From Gammaproteobacteria bacterium (GTDB taxonomy: Bacteria > Pseudomonadota > Gammaproteobacteria > SURF-13): a stretch of DNA of 64,000 nt. The stretch lies in contig JAUXUQ010000013.1 of assembly GCA_030680605.1 (NCBI GenBank), positions 37,726-101,725 on the forward strand, in the 5' to 3' direction. A program made the position numbers and the translations under genes. The notes under the pieces were generated by a model that was given only the letters and a program-made list of their open reading frames with translations, did no database searches and had not been told where the DNA came from. Below, piece after piece: positions 20,069-31,126 of this stretch (positions are counted from its first letter, which is position 1; each line of letters begins with the position of its first letter).

Positions 20069-20479
20069 AATTCTCTGGCAGGCGTCACATTGCCCTCCTG
20101 CATTTTTGAGGCTTCATACCGAGCAAGTACCACTACATTTTCCGCCTTATGTACGCCAGCGCACAGAGTACTTTCGACAGAAGACACATAAATAGCAGCG
20201 TTACAACATAGTTAACGAACGGAAGGGTATCGAACTATTAATACTTAGAGGCTTACTGTCACAGCAACAGGCATCCTGCTCGCGGCATTTGCACTGGGCT
20301 CCGTCGCCGCACCCGGATAACCCCACAAACAACAAGCCCGGGCACGAGTAGCGGGCAACCAACACCTGATAGCAAGGTAAAGGCAAAGACCTGGTCAAGC
20401 AGGTACCAGCCCTTCAACTCAGGTCACATTGATTATATGACCCGCAACAGCGGGCCATTACTTAGCAAGCGTCGAGTGT
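20069..20479. other. Gene-poor interval between efflux operon and PLD gene
   Basis: 411 bases without a convincing gene. One stretch near 20259-20322 encodes a signal-peptide-like run (TGILLAAFALGSVAAPG then stop) but has a TAG just upstream and no start, so it may be a relic. Composition is more AT-rich than the flanking efflux operon. Confidence 0.5.
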
Positions 20480-21928
20480 ATGCACAATAAACTCCAATTC
20501 AAGGGTGATGCTAATATCCTCTTCCCTCCGAAGGTCCTCTCGAGCCGCCCTGTTACTGGCATCTTGTTGATTTGCCTGAGCCTGCTTACGGCCTGCGCAT
20601 CACTGCCTGACACAAATGATTTTCTCGACACCTCCGTGCGCAAGCATAGCGCCCCGCGCCTCGAAAACGCCCGTGGCCCGCTGTCGGCGCAGCAAAGCAA
20701 AGCTATCCTAGACAAACTCAGCGCACAAGCTGGCAACCCCGATATCATGCAACGACATCTCGCTTTTACAGAAGCGATTGTCGAGAGTCCACTTGTAATT
20801 GGAAACCAGGTGCGGCTACTTCAGGATGGGCCGAGCACCTACAGCGCCATGTTCAGCGCTATTCAAAGCGCGAAGAATCATATCAACATGGAAACCTTTA
20901 CCATCGAGGACGATGAGGTCGGACAACGCTTTGCGGATGCACTGATCGAGAAACAGCAGCAAGGGGTACAGGTTAGTTTGATTTACGATAGCGTCGGTTC
21001 GCTTGGAACCCCGGCGGCCTTCTTTGAGAGGCTCAAAGAGCATGGAATCGGCGTACTGGAATTCAATCCGATCAGTCCGCTCCAGGCGAAAAAAGCCTGG
21101 TCTTTAACGCATCGTGATCACCGCAAACTCCTCATCATTGATGGAACTACGTTATTTACCGGCGGCGTCAATATCAGCAAGGTCTACTCAAGCGCCCCCT
21201 TCAAGAGACGCGGAGCGGATGACGCTGAAAAAACTTCTACCGGCTGGCGCGATACCCATACCCGAATAGAAGGTCCAGTGGTGGCCGAATTTCAGAAGGA
21301 ATTTCTGAAAACCTGGGAAAAACAAAAAGGCCAACTGCTCGCCGCAAGTAACTATTTTCCTGCTCTCACAAAAAAAGGTAATGATGTAGTACAGGCAGTC
21401 GCCACCTCACCTGATGACCCGTTAAGTTTGATTTATCTTACTCTGGTCTCCGCCATCACCCATGCCGAGTCATCAATAAACCTGACAAACGCCTATTTCG
21501 TTCCTGACCAGCAACTGCTTGATGCGCTCAAAGACGCTGCGAAACGAGGCGTGAATGTAAAGATGGTACTCCCGAGCTATAGTGACTTCTGGCCCGTGTT
21601 TCATGCCGGCCGCTCTCATTATTCAGAGCTATTGGAGGCAGGGGTGAAAATTTATGAGCGGCGTGATGCCTTGCTGCACGCTAAAACCGCATCGATTGAT
21701 GGTGTCTGGTCAACCATCGGATCAACCAATCTGGATTGGCGCAGTTTTCTGAACAATGACGAAATCAATGCTGTCGTTCTGGGCCGGGATTTTGCTGACG
21801 AAATGGAGTCGGCTTTCGAGAAAGATATTGCCCAATCTAACCCTATCATCCTGGAAGAGTGGCAAAAACGTCCGCTTAGCGTGCGCATGAAAGAAGCCGC
21901 TGCGCTCCTCTGGCAACGTTTACTATAA
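20480..21928 (+). CDS. Phospholipase D / cardiolipin synthase-like lipoprotein
   Basis: 482 residues with two HKD phosphodiesterase motifs: HRKLLIIDG near residue 214 and HAKTASIDG near 400, each followed by the usual Gly-Gly or Gly-Ser (TLFTGGVN, STIGSTNLD). The motif pair places it with cardiolipin synthases and bacterial PLDs. Residues 25-39 form a hydrophobic stretch ending LLTAC, a good lipobox, so it is probably anchored in the envelope rather than being a classic multi-pass ClsA; the start at 20480 leaves an unusually long n-region. The gene is more AT-rich than the efflux operon before it and is isolated, hinting at separate acquisition. Substrate is uncertain. Confidence 0.82.
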   Translation: MHNKLQFKGDANILFPPKVLSSRPVTGILLICLSLLTACASLPDTNDFLDTSVRKHSAPRLENARGPLSAQQSKAILDKLSAQAGNPDIMQRHLAFTEAIVESPLVIGNQVRLLQDGPSTYSAMFSAIQSAKNHINMETFTIEDDEVGQRFADALIEKQQQGVQVSLIYDSVGSLGTPAAFFERLKEHGIGVLEFNPISPLQAKKAWSLTHRDHRKLLIIDGTTLFTGGVNISKVYSSAPFKRRGADDAEKTSTGWRDTHTRIEGPVVAEFQKEFLKTWEKQKGQLLAASNYFPALTKKGNDVVQAVATSPDDPLSLIYLTLVSAITHAESSINLTNAYFVPDQQLLDALKDAAKRGVNVKMVLPSYSDFWPVFHAGRSHYSELLEAGVKIYERRDALLHAKTASIDGVWSTIGSTNLDWRSFLNNDEINAVVLGRDFADEMESAFEKDIAQSNPIILEEWQKRPLSVRMKEAAALLWQRLL

Positions 21929-22438
21929 TCATAGACAGCCTCTATCCCAGGGAGTGACACTCAAACACTACGCACCCATCAAGGCTGCATTTTCTCTGCG
22001 TCCTGCCGATATCCTCGCATACCAGCAAGTAACCTGGATGAAACAACGTGGAATCCGGGAAGGATTATCCCGGGTTGCATTGCATTCCACCCAAGCTATG
22101 CGCTGAAGTCTTAGCTTACTGGCAACCGTGATATCAAGACGCGCGCCCTATATCCCCGCTGTTTGTTTCACTAGTGAATCGTCGCGAGTCGGACAGTCCG
22201 ATCTTGGGGGAGGTATTCAAATCCAGCTGCGAGTCTCGTCGGATATCCGCCCTCTCGTTTGATCTTGATCATGAGGCTGAACTTCATCTGCAACCACAAG
22301 GCGTGAACACCCTTCTCCGCCAGATGCTGAGTCCAGCCACAATATCCAAACCATACTCCGGACCGGGCCTATAGAAACCCGATCCGTTGTTAATGGATAA
22401 GCCGTGACGCGTCCTTCATCAATGTCCCTTCTCCGAGA
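21929..22438. other. Interval between PLD gene and katG
   Basis: 510 bases without an intact gene. It contains the relic described separately at 22273-22338; nothing else is recognised. Confidence 0.5.
22273..22338 (-). pseudogene. Relic of the 3' end of the zinc-cluster outer-membrane barrel gene
   Basis: On the minus strand this encodes GWTQHLAEKGVHALWLQMKF followed by SL. This matches the C-terminus of the barrel encoded at 26736-28052 (DWAEHLAEKDAHALWLQMEF, SL). At DNA level 54 of 66 bases agree with 26763-26828. The reading frame upstream does not continue into a barrel and the terminal residues are lost, so this is a degraded fragment of a second copy. Confidence 0.7.
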
Positions 22439-24986
<2,548 letters not shown>

Positions 24987-25814
24987 TTACTCCGGTACGC
25001 TACCTGCTCGCCGCCTCTTGACCATATCTGCCAGTGGACGCAACGCGAGCGCCGCCAGCGGCAGCAGGCCCAGCACCGCCACCATCGTGGTGCCGGTGGG
25101 CAAATCTGCCGCATAGGAGAGCCACAGGCCCGCGACGCTGCCTGTCAGACCCAGCAGGTATCCCAGCATCAGCCGCAGTGCCGGTGTCGCGGCCAGCAGC
25201 GTGGCGCTGAAGGCGGGAATGATAAGCAGGGCGAACACCAGCAGCACGCCGGCGATCTGCACCGCGAGCGTGATGACCACGGCGAAGGACATGAAGAACA
25301 GCAGCTCGCGCCCGAAGGTAGTCTGCTTGCCGAACCCCAGCACTGCACTGCGTTTGCGCAACAGTATCTGCGCCGCCACTAATAAGGTATAGACGACGGC
25401 AATCACGCCGACTTCCTGCCAGCGCACCCACAGGATGTTGCCGTTGAGCAGGGTTTTCAGTTCTTCCATGCCCACGCTGGAGCGGCTCAAAATCAGTATG
25501 GATAAAGCACTGGCCACCACATACACGCAGCCGATGGTGGCTTCGCGCGTGGTGATATCCGCTATCTTGCGCAGACAGGCGCAACCCACGGCGGCGAGCA
25601 GCGCGGCGCCGAAGGCATACGCCAGGGCCGCGCTGCCGTGGGCGTCGTGGCCGAGCAGGAACGCCAGGCTCGCGCCCAGCGCCGCTACCTGAGCCAGGGC
25701 CAGGTCCACAAAGATGACGCCGCGCGCCAGCACGTGCAGCCCCAGATAGGTGTGCGTGATGATCATCAGCACGCTCAGGGCGAGTGCCGGCAGCAAGATC
25801 ATCCAGCCTTCCAT
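24987..25814 (-). CDS. znuB: Zinc/manganese ABC transporter permease (ZnuB type)
   Basis: A 275-residue inner-membrane permease of the ABC-3 family that moves Zn or Mn, with about eight TM helices. Start MEGWMILLPALALSVLM; then HTYLGLHVLARGVIFVDLALAQVAALG, the EAA-like region that contacts the ATPase; and late IAGVLLVFALLIIPAFSATLL and LLGLTGSVAGLWLSYAADLPTG. An apparent longer frame to 26171 is only the antisense of znuA read in another frame. The ATG overlaps the znuA stop by one base (TGATG). No ATPase gene accompanies the pair. Confidence 0.9.
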   Translation of the reverse strand: MEGWMILLPALALSVLMIITHTYLGLHVLARGVIFVDLALAQVAALGASLAFLLGHDAHGSAALAYAFGAALLAAVGCACLRKIADITTREATIGCVYVVASALSILILSRSSVGMEELKTLLNGNILWVRWQEVGVIAVVYTLLVAAQILLRKRSAVLGFGKQTTFGRELLFFMSFAVVITLAVQIAGVLLVFALLIIPAFSATLLAATPALRLMLGYLLGLTGSVAGLWLSYAADLPTGTTMVAVLGLLPLAALALRPLADMVKRRRAGSVPE

Positions 25815-26725
25815 CAGAGAGCGCCGGACTTTTGCAAGGCGGCGACGATGCCGTCGAACAGGTCGAAGTAGGTCGCAACCTCCGGCGCGCTCCCGACCGA
25901 CTGCGGCAACACGGCGATCTTGATGCCGGTCTGTTCGGCGAGGTAGGTGGCCGAGCGCCGTTCGTAATAAGATTCCATAATCAATAACCCTATCTGGTCC
26001 GCCTTGATGCGCGCCACCAGCTTTTGCAGGTGGGCCGCGCCCGGCGCGATACCGGGCACGGGCTCCACCTGATCGACTATATTCAGGCCAAAGGCATCGG
26101 CAAGATACAAGAACGAGCTGTGATAGGCGATCACCGGCTTGTCCTTGAGCGGCGCCAGCGCCGCTTGCCACGCCGCCATTCTGGCCTGCAAGTCCTGCTC
26201 GAAGCGGTTCAGGTTGATTTGATATTCCGCCGCATGCGCGCCATCCAGTGCGCTCAGCCTTGCGGCAATGGCCTGCGCCATGCGCAGGCCATTGGCCGGC
26301 TTCAGCCAGTAGTGAGGATTGCCCTGGGCATGCACGTCGCCCATGGCGCGCGTCACCGGCCCTGCGGGCACGCCCAGTAACGGCACGGTGGTGGAAAGAT
26401 CAAGATAACCCGCACCGCCCGGCAAAACACGCGCGTTGCGCGCCGCCTGCAACAGCGGCGGCAGCCAGCCGATTTCCAGATCCGCGCCGACCAGCAACAG
26501 CAAATCGGCCTGATAGACCTGGCGGATCATGCCGGGTCTAGCCTCGGCGTAGTGCGGGTCACGCGTGCCGGGTGTGAGGCTGATCGCCTCCACCCGGTTC
26601 CCGCCCACGGCCTGTGCAATGGCCGCCAGATCCTGCGTGGTAGCCACCACTTTGAGAGCGGCCTGCGAGAGCAGCGGCAACAGCAGAAGGCCAACAGCCA
26701 AAGCAATTTTATAAATCGATTGCAT
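25814..26725 (-). CDS. znuA: Zinc/manganese-binding protein (ZnuA type)
   Basis: 303 residues: the solute-binding protein that delivers metal to the permease. Signal peptide MQSIYKIALAVGLLLLPLLSQA. Family marks are LKVVATTQDLAAIAQAVGGN, TPGTRDPHYAEARPGMI (metal His), GNPHYWLKPANGLRM (metal His), KPVIAYHSSFLYLADAFGL (third His), and a C-terminal YLAEQTGIKIAVLP. The loop between the first and second His is not His-rich, unlike E. coli ZnuA, so Mn or Fe cannot be excluded. A good Shine-Dalgarno (AGGAG) precedes 26725; the ATG at 26800 is not used. Confidence 0.9.
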   Translation of the reverse strand: MQSIYKIALAVGLLLLPLLSQAALKVVATTQDLAAIAQAVGGNRVEAISLTPGTRDPHYAEARPGMIRQVYQADLLLLVGADLEIGWLPPLLQAARNARVLPGGAGYLDLSTTVPLLGVPAGPVTRAMGDVHAQGNPHYWLKPANGLRMAQAIAARLSALDGAHAAEYQINLNRFEQDLQARMAAWQAALAPLKDKPVIAYHSSFLYLADAFGLNIVDQVEPVPGIAPGAAHLQKLVARIKADQIGLLIMESYYERRSATYLAEQTGIKIAVLPQSVGSAPEVATYFDLFDGIVAALQKSGAL

Positions 26726-26735
26726 GGCTACACTC

Positions 26736-28052
26736 CTAAAAAGTGTGCGCGGCGTGCGCGCCGAGGCTGAACTCCATCTGCAACCACAGCGCATGAGCAT
26801 CCTTCTCTGCCAGGTGCTCGGCCCAGTCGCGGTTGTACTGCAGGCGCAGCTTGCTGTACTCGGTGGGGTACCAGGTCAGATTGGGTGACAGGCGCGTGCG
26901 GTTGTCACGCAAGGCATCGGCGCTGATGTCATACCCCACCGCCCCGCCGCTGCCCTCGGCATACTCCAGGCGCAGGCCCGCCACCCAGCCAGGCGTGAAG
27001 CCCCACAGGGCCTGGGTGAATCCGCCCCAGTCCTTGAGCGTTTCTGCGTCGGTCTGGTAGCGCCGGTTCAACAACTCGCTATGCCAAGCCACAAAGGGGA
27101 AGCCGCGCTGGCTTTGCGCGGGTTGCCATTTCAGATACAAGTCGGCGCCGTAAATCGTTGTGTCGGTACCGAGGCCGCTGGCATTCGGCCCCCGCAGCCC
27201 GGAGAGGCCCAGGTTCATGGACACCGTGTCGGACAGGTCCAGACCATTCAGCCAGCGCGCCGAATACAGCAGATCACCGGCGTCGCGCGCCGACCGGTCC
27301 AGCAGGGTGTGGCCGCCGATTTCCTCGTTCTCTTCGTACAAGAAGCTGGTGGCCGTTTCACCGTTGGGGTTTTGTGCGCCGACATACAGCTCCGAATACC
27401 ACGGCAGCGGTGTGAGCCAGGAAACGCGTGCGCCCTGGCTGCGCAGGCCGTCGCCGCCGAACAGCCGCGACAGTATCAACGGCTGATCCACGAAGGCCCA
27501 GCTATGCGGATGCTGCGCATTGTGGCGGCCAAACTCGGTGAAGTACTGACCGCCCTTGACCTGCAATCCCGCAGGCAGGCCACGGGTAGTAAAGAAAGCT
27601 TCCTCCAGCTCGACCTTGGTCTCACCCGCGGAATCAATCTGCAGGATGATGCTGGCCTGGGCGTCGAAGTAGGGGTCTACCGTGCCACTCAGCGTCAGTT
27701 CCACGTTTTGCACCGTGAAGCCGTTGCGATTGGGATCATGCGCCCCCGCCTGCAGACCTTCCAACGCCGCGTTGTCCACACTCGAACCCCCTGCCGTGAA
27801 CAAACTGCTTAACCCGACCTGAATCGGCGTGTGGCTGGGCGCTGCTGTGGCGTGCTGAGCCGGGGCTGTCGTCGCAGTCTGTTGCGCCGCGTTTTCCATG
27901 GCGCTGAGGGTCGCCCGTAACGCCTTTATTTCCTGCTCGAGTTGCTGCAGGCGCTGCTGCACTGCATCGGTCTCGCTGGCCGGCAAGGCACTTGAATAGA
28001 CCAGCATGCAGGCGGCCAACACCCGCACGCGGCGTGCAAATATAGAAGACAT
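26736..28052 (-). CDS. Outer-membrane beta-barrel of the zinc cluster
   Basis: 438 residues. A signal peptide (to about residue 26) is followed by a coiled coil (VQQRLQQLEQEIKALRATLS), an Ala/Thr/Pro linker, and then a region of alternating amphipathic strands ending in Phe (GAHAAHTF), as expected of an outer-membrane barrel. Its family is found next to znuA-type genes, but no name is certain. It lies 10 bases upstream of znuA on the same strand and probably lets metal or a metal complex through the outer membrane (inference). A degraded copy of its 3' end sits at 22273-22338. Shine-Dalgarno TCAGGAGTGACAT precedes the ATG. Confidence 0.75.
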   Translation of the reverse strand: MSSIFARRVRVLAACMLVYSSALPASETDAVQQRLQQLEQEIKALRATLSAMENAAQQTATTAPAQHATAAPSHTPIQVGLSSLFTAGGSSVDNAALEGLQAGAHDPNRNGFTVQNVELTLSGTVDPYFDAQASIILQIDSAGETKVELEEAFFTTRGLPAGLQVKGGQYFTEFGRHNAQHPHSWAFVDQPLILSRLFGGDGLRSQGARVSWLTPLPWYSELYVGAQNPNGETATSFLYEENEEIGGHTLLDRSARDAGDLLYSARWLNGLDLSDTVSMNLGLSGLRGPNASGLGTDTTIYGADLYLKWQPAQSQRGFPFVAWHSELLNRRYQTDAETLKDWGGFTQALWGFTPGWVAGLRLEYAEGSGGAVGYDISADALRDNRTRLSPNLTWYPTEYSKLRLQYNRDWAEHLAEKDAHALWLQMEFSLGAHAAHTF

Positions 28053-28129
28053 ATGTCACTCCTGATCATGAACAATACAGTTCGCCCCAACACGCAAGGC
28101 GGGCCGGGGCATGCACTAGCGTAGAAAGA

Positions 28130-28432
28130 TCAGGAGGCTAAGGGTGGGCCGCGAATGCGCCGGTGGCGCAATACGCTTTCGAGATAGCGTGTGCTTGTAG
28201 CAAACGCAAGAATGAAGACCAGCGCCAGCAAGGGCACCGGCGCGGGTGGAACACAGAGTTGCATACCGGGCACATGACTGAGTTGACAGTCGCTGTGGCT
28301 GAATGACCCGCCGCTGTCTTCCGTCAGGTCGTGCTGGCTGACATGCAATGCGGCGGACAGCAGCAGCAACACCAGCAACAGGCTGATTGGCCTGTTCAGA
28401 CGGGTATTACTGCGGAAGAATTTCAGCTTCAT
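28130..28432 (-). CDS. Small membrane/periplasmic protein, zinc-chaperone-like
   Basis: 100 residues. A hydrophobic N-terminal segment (LNRPISLLLVLLLLSAALHV) is followed by a His/Cys/Asp-rich stretch (SQHDLTEDSGGSFSHSDCQL, then SHVPGMQLC) and a second hydrophobic segment (LLALVFILAFATS). Small proteins of this plan occur in zinc-uptake loci and have been annotated as zinc chaperones; that is family knowledge, not proof. It is the first gene of the same-strand run leading to the barrel, znuA and znuB. Confidence 0.55.
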   Translation of the reverse strand: MKLKFFRSNTRLNRPISLLLVLLLLSAALHVSQHDLTEDSGGSFSHSDCQLSHVPGMQLCVPPAPVPLLALVFILAFATSTRYLESVLRHRRIRGPPLAS

Positions 28433-28481
28433 GGGGGCGTCACCTTACCGCTATTTCAGCACAGTGGCAAGAGCGACAGCG

Positions 28482-30266
28482 CTACAAGAGAGTCGCATCA
28501 ACATTCACCTGCAACCAATACTCGAGCAACGCCAGATGCCACAGCTTGCTGCCTTGCAACGGCGTCATGTGACTTTCCGGTGCGGCCAACAGTTTTTCCA
28601 CATAGGCGCGCTGAAGCAGCCCGCGCTGGCGGCAGGCGTTGGAGTTCAACACCTCGCGCATGAAATCCAGAAATTCGCCGCGCACGTATTTCAGCGCGGG
28701 CATGGGAAAGTAGCCCTTGGGCCGGTCAATCACGGCGTCGGGCAACAGGCCGCGTGCGATGGTCTTCAACGGATGTTTGCCGCCGCTTTTGAGTTTCAGT
28801 TCCGGTGGCATGCCCGCTGCCAGCTCCACCAGTTCGTGGTCGAGAAACGGCACCCGCGCCTCCAGCCCCCAGGCCATGGTCATGTTGTCCACGCGCTTCA
28901 CCGGGTCGTCCACGATCAGCGTGGTCACGTCCATGCGCAACACGCGATCCATGAAGGTATCCGCCCCCGGCTCCGCCAGCAACGTTTCGACCAGCCGTGA
29001 CGTATGATCCGCGGCGTGATAATCAGGCTGCACGGTTTCCAGAAATTCGTCATGGCTGCGATCAAAATAGTGTTTGCGGAAGCGCTCCAGATCAGTTCCG
29101 ATTTCCTGCTGCATGCGCGTATACCAGAAATAGCCGCCGAACACCTCGTCCGCGCCCTGCCCGCTCTGCACCACCTTGACGTGTTTCGAGACGCGCTCGG
29201 CCAGCAGATAAAACGCAACCGCATCCTGCGCCACCATCGGCTCACTCATATTGCGCACGCACTCCGGCAACCTCGTCAACACTTCGCTGTTCGGCACCAG
29301 AAACCGCTGGTGCTGTGTGCCATAGCGCGCCGCTACCGGATCGGAGTATTCAAACTCGCTGCCTTTTTCTTCAGCCACATCTTCAAACCCGACAGAGAAA
29401 GTAAGCAGGTTTTTCTGCCCGGCCTCGGCCAGCAGTGCGACAATCAGGCTGGAGTCGAGCCCGCCGGAAAGCAATACACCGACCGGCACATCGGCCACCA
29501 GTCGGCGCTTCTCCACCGCCGCGCGCAGGCTCTGGTGCACCGCCTCAATCCATTCTTGTTCAGATTTTGTCTGCGCCGGGCGTTGTGCGTTGAGCTGCCA
29601 GTAACGGCGCACCGTATCGCCACCCTGTGCGGCTACGGTCAGGGTGGTCGCAGGCGCGAGCTTGCGCACGCCTTGCAGTATCGTGTGCGGCGCAGGTACT
29701 ACCGCGTGCAGCGTGAGTTGGTGGTGCAGCGCAACAGGGTCAATACGGATATCCACCTCGCCCGCCGCCAACAGCGCCTGCGGCGTGGAGGCAAAGCGAA
29801 ACTGCTTGCCGGTGCGCGAAAAATACAGTGGCTTGATACCCAGACGGTCACGCGCCAGAAACAGCGTTTGCTGGGCGCTGTTCCACACAGCAAAAGCAAA
29901 CATGCCGTGCAGGCGATCTACGCAACGCTCGCCCCACTCCGCGTAGGCCTTGAGGATGACCTCGGTATCGCCCTCGGAAAAAAACCTGTGGCCTTGCGCC
30001 TGCAATTCCGCGCGCAGTTGTTTGTAGTTATAAATCGTGCCGTTGAATACGATGGCGAGCTGCAACGCCTTGTCCACCATGGGCTGGTGTGAGCGCTCTG
30101 TGAGATCAATAATGGCGAGCCGCCGATGACCAAAACCCAGCGGACCATCGAAATAAAATCCGTCATCGTCGGGGCCGCGCCGCGCCAGCTGCCCTGTCAT
30201 GCGCGCAAGCGTCGCCTGCATGGACGGCGCGCCGTCAAAACGCAATTCGCCGCTAATGCCGCACAC
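28482..30266 (-). CDS. asnO: Asparagine synthetase-like N-acetylglutaminylglutamine amidotransferase
   Basis: 594 residues: a class II glutamine amidotransferase with N-terminal nucleophile Cys2 (MCGISGEL), RGPDDDGF and NGTIYNYKQLRAEL. The synthetase domain has PP-loop LLSGGLDSSLIVALL and KVVQSGQGADEVFGGY. The long conserved run containing VDDPVKRVDNMTMAW and ARVPFLDHELVELA, with DRPKGYFPMPALKY, fits the AsnO/NAGGN amidotransferase subgroup better than generic AsnB. That enzyme makes the osmolyte N-acetylglutaminylglutamine amide. The usual partner gene (ngg, GNAT plus ATP-grasp) is not adjacent on either side, so the subgroup assignment is likely but not certain. Confidence 0.82.
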   Translation of the reverse strand: MCGISGELRFDGAPSMQATLARMTGQLARRGPDDDGFYFDGPLGFGHRRLAIIDLTERSHQPMVDKALQLAIVFNGTIYNYKQLRAELQAQGHRFFSEGDTEVILKAYAEWGERCVDRLHGMFAFAVWNSAQQTLFLARDRLGIKPLYFSRTGKQFRFASTPQALLAAGEVDIRIDPVALHHQLTLHAVVPAPHTILQGVRKLAPATTLTVAAQGGDTVRRYWQLNAQRPAQTKSEQEWIEAVHQSLRAAVEKRRLVADVPVGVLLSGGLDSSLIVALLAEAGQKNLLTFSVGFEDVAEEKGSEFEYSDPVAARYGTQHQRFLVPNSEVLTRLPECVRNMSEPMVAQDAVAFYLLAERVSKHVKVVQSGQGADEVFGGYFWYTRMQQEIGTDLERFRKHYFDRSHDEFLETVQPDYHAADHTSRLVETLLAEPGADTFMDRVLRMDVTTLIVDDPVKRVDNMTMAWGLEARVPFLDHELVELAAGMPPELKLKSGGKHPLKTIARGLLPDAVIDRPKGYFPMPALKYVRGEFLDFMREVLNSNACRQRGLLQRAYVEKLLAAPESHMTPLQGSKLWHLALLEYWLQVNVDATLL

Positions 30267-30376
30267 AGTCAGGGGCTATATGGTTGCATTGAAACAAGGC
30301 CTGCATTACTCTTGAGTACGGCTGTCGTCGAGCCGCACCTTCACGCCAACACACACTAAGAGGATGGGAAGAACGC

Positions 30377-30469
30377 ATGAAAAATCCACTCGACTCGATT
30401 CTCGGTACGATTATAACAGGCTTGGTACTGACACTTGTTCTGGTAGCCGTCGCCAAGGCCCTTATATAA
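30377..30469 (+). CDS. 30-residue single-span membrane peptide
   Basis: ATG at 30377 opens a 30-codon frame ending in TAA: an N-terminal polar part (MKNPLDSILG) and one long hydrophobic helix (TIITGLVLTLVLVAVAKALI). AAGAACGC precedes it as a weak ribosome site. It sits 38 bases before the PuuD-like membrane protein gene and 110 bases from divergent asnO. Its length and composition look like a real small membrane protein, perhaps a subunit of its neighbour, but no family is recognised. Confidence 0.5.
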   Translation: MKNPLDSILGTIITGLVLTLVLVAVAKALI

Positions 30470-30507
30470 CATTCACTGCAGCGCCTACCAACAAGAGGAA
30501 TGAAATT

Positions 30508-31011
30508 ATGGAAAATGAATGGGTACCGCTCATCGCACGTTGGATACATTTCCTGACGGGTATTACCTGGATCGGCCTGCTGTATTACTTCAATTTCGTA
30601 CAGGCCTCTGCCGTTGCCGCCGCCAATGCTGACCAAGGCGGCCCGGGGGCTGCCGGCATCAGCAAATATGTGGCCCCGCGCGCGCTGCTGTGGTTTCGCT
30701 GGGCAGCGCTGGTTACCTGGCTCGCCGGTGCGGCCCTGCTCGGCCCGCGCTTTGTGTCCGCCTTCACCCTGCAGGGCAGTGACGCAATCATCGGCATCGG
30801 CGCCTGGCTTGGCACCATCATGCTGCTGTTTGTTTGGGGCGTGATCTGGCCCAACCAGAAAAAGATACTGGGCCTGAAGCCTGCAACCGATGCGGAAAAG
30901 GCCAAGGCGCGCCGTGTGGCATTTCTCGCCTCCCGCACCAATACTGCGCTGTCGATTCCCATGCTGCTGTTCATGGCCGCCTCGGCACATGGCGGCGCGC
31001 TGTTTGGCTGA
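30508..31011 (+). CDS. PuuD / urate-oxidase-N-like membrane protein
   Basis: 167 residues from the ATG at 30508 (AGAGGAATGAAATT upstream), with four hydrophobic segments. The opening (WVPLIARWIHFLTGITWIGLLYYFNFVQ) and the later RALLWFRWAALVTWLAGAAL resemble the membrane domain of urate hydroxylase PuuD, with its helix His residues. The cytochrome c domain of full-length PuuD is absent and no purine genes are near, so a urate role is not supported. A short membrane haem or quinone-linked protein is possible. An upstream frame to 30364 is not used. Confidence 0.6.
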   Translation: MENEWVPLIARWIHFLTGITWIGLLYYFNFVQASAVAAANADQGGPGAAGISKYVAPRALLWFRWAALVTWLAGAALLGPRFVSAFTLQGSDAIIGIGAWLGTIMLLFVWGVIWPNQKKILGLKPATDAEKAKARRVAFLASRTNTALSIPMLLFMAASAHGGALFG

Positions 31012-31074
31012 GCCCCAACGCCACAAAAATAGCTTCCACTCACGCCCTTGAGGCGTTAGAATCTTGCTTGTTAC

Positions 31075-31111
31075 GGCGGCCCCACGCAGGTGGGGCTGCC
31101 TTTTTGTTTTT
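31075..31111 (+). terminator. Strong terminator or attenuator before argD
   Basis: An 11-bp stem (GGCGGCCCCAC / GTGGGGCTGCC, one G-T pair) with loop GCAG is followed by TTTTTGTTTTT. It lies 64 bases after the PuuD-like gene and 16 bases before the argD start. The T-run reaches close to the argD ribosome site, so it may also act as an attenuator of argDF if that is read from upstream. Confidence 0.85.
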
Positions 31112-31126
31112 GGTGAGCGTAACGAT

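Noticed and set aside
20201..20398. Small gene between the efflux operon and the PLD gene
   Set aside because: Frames are short, lack ribosome sites and show only a signal-like remnant.
25814..26171. Apparent 119-residue N-terminal extension of the ZnuB-type permease
   Set aside because: The Arg/Gly-rich stretch is a frame-shifted reading of znuA codons; the permease starts at 25814.
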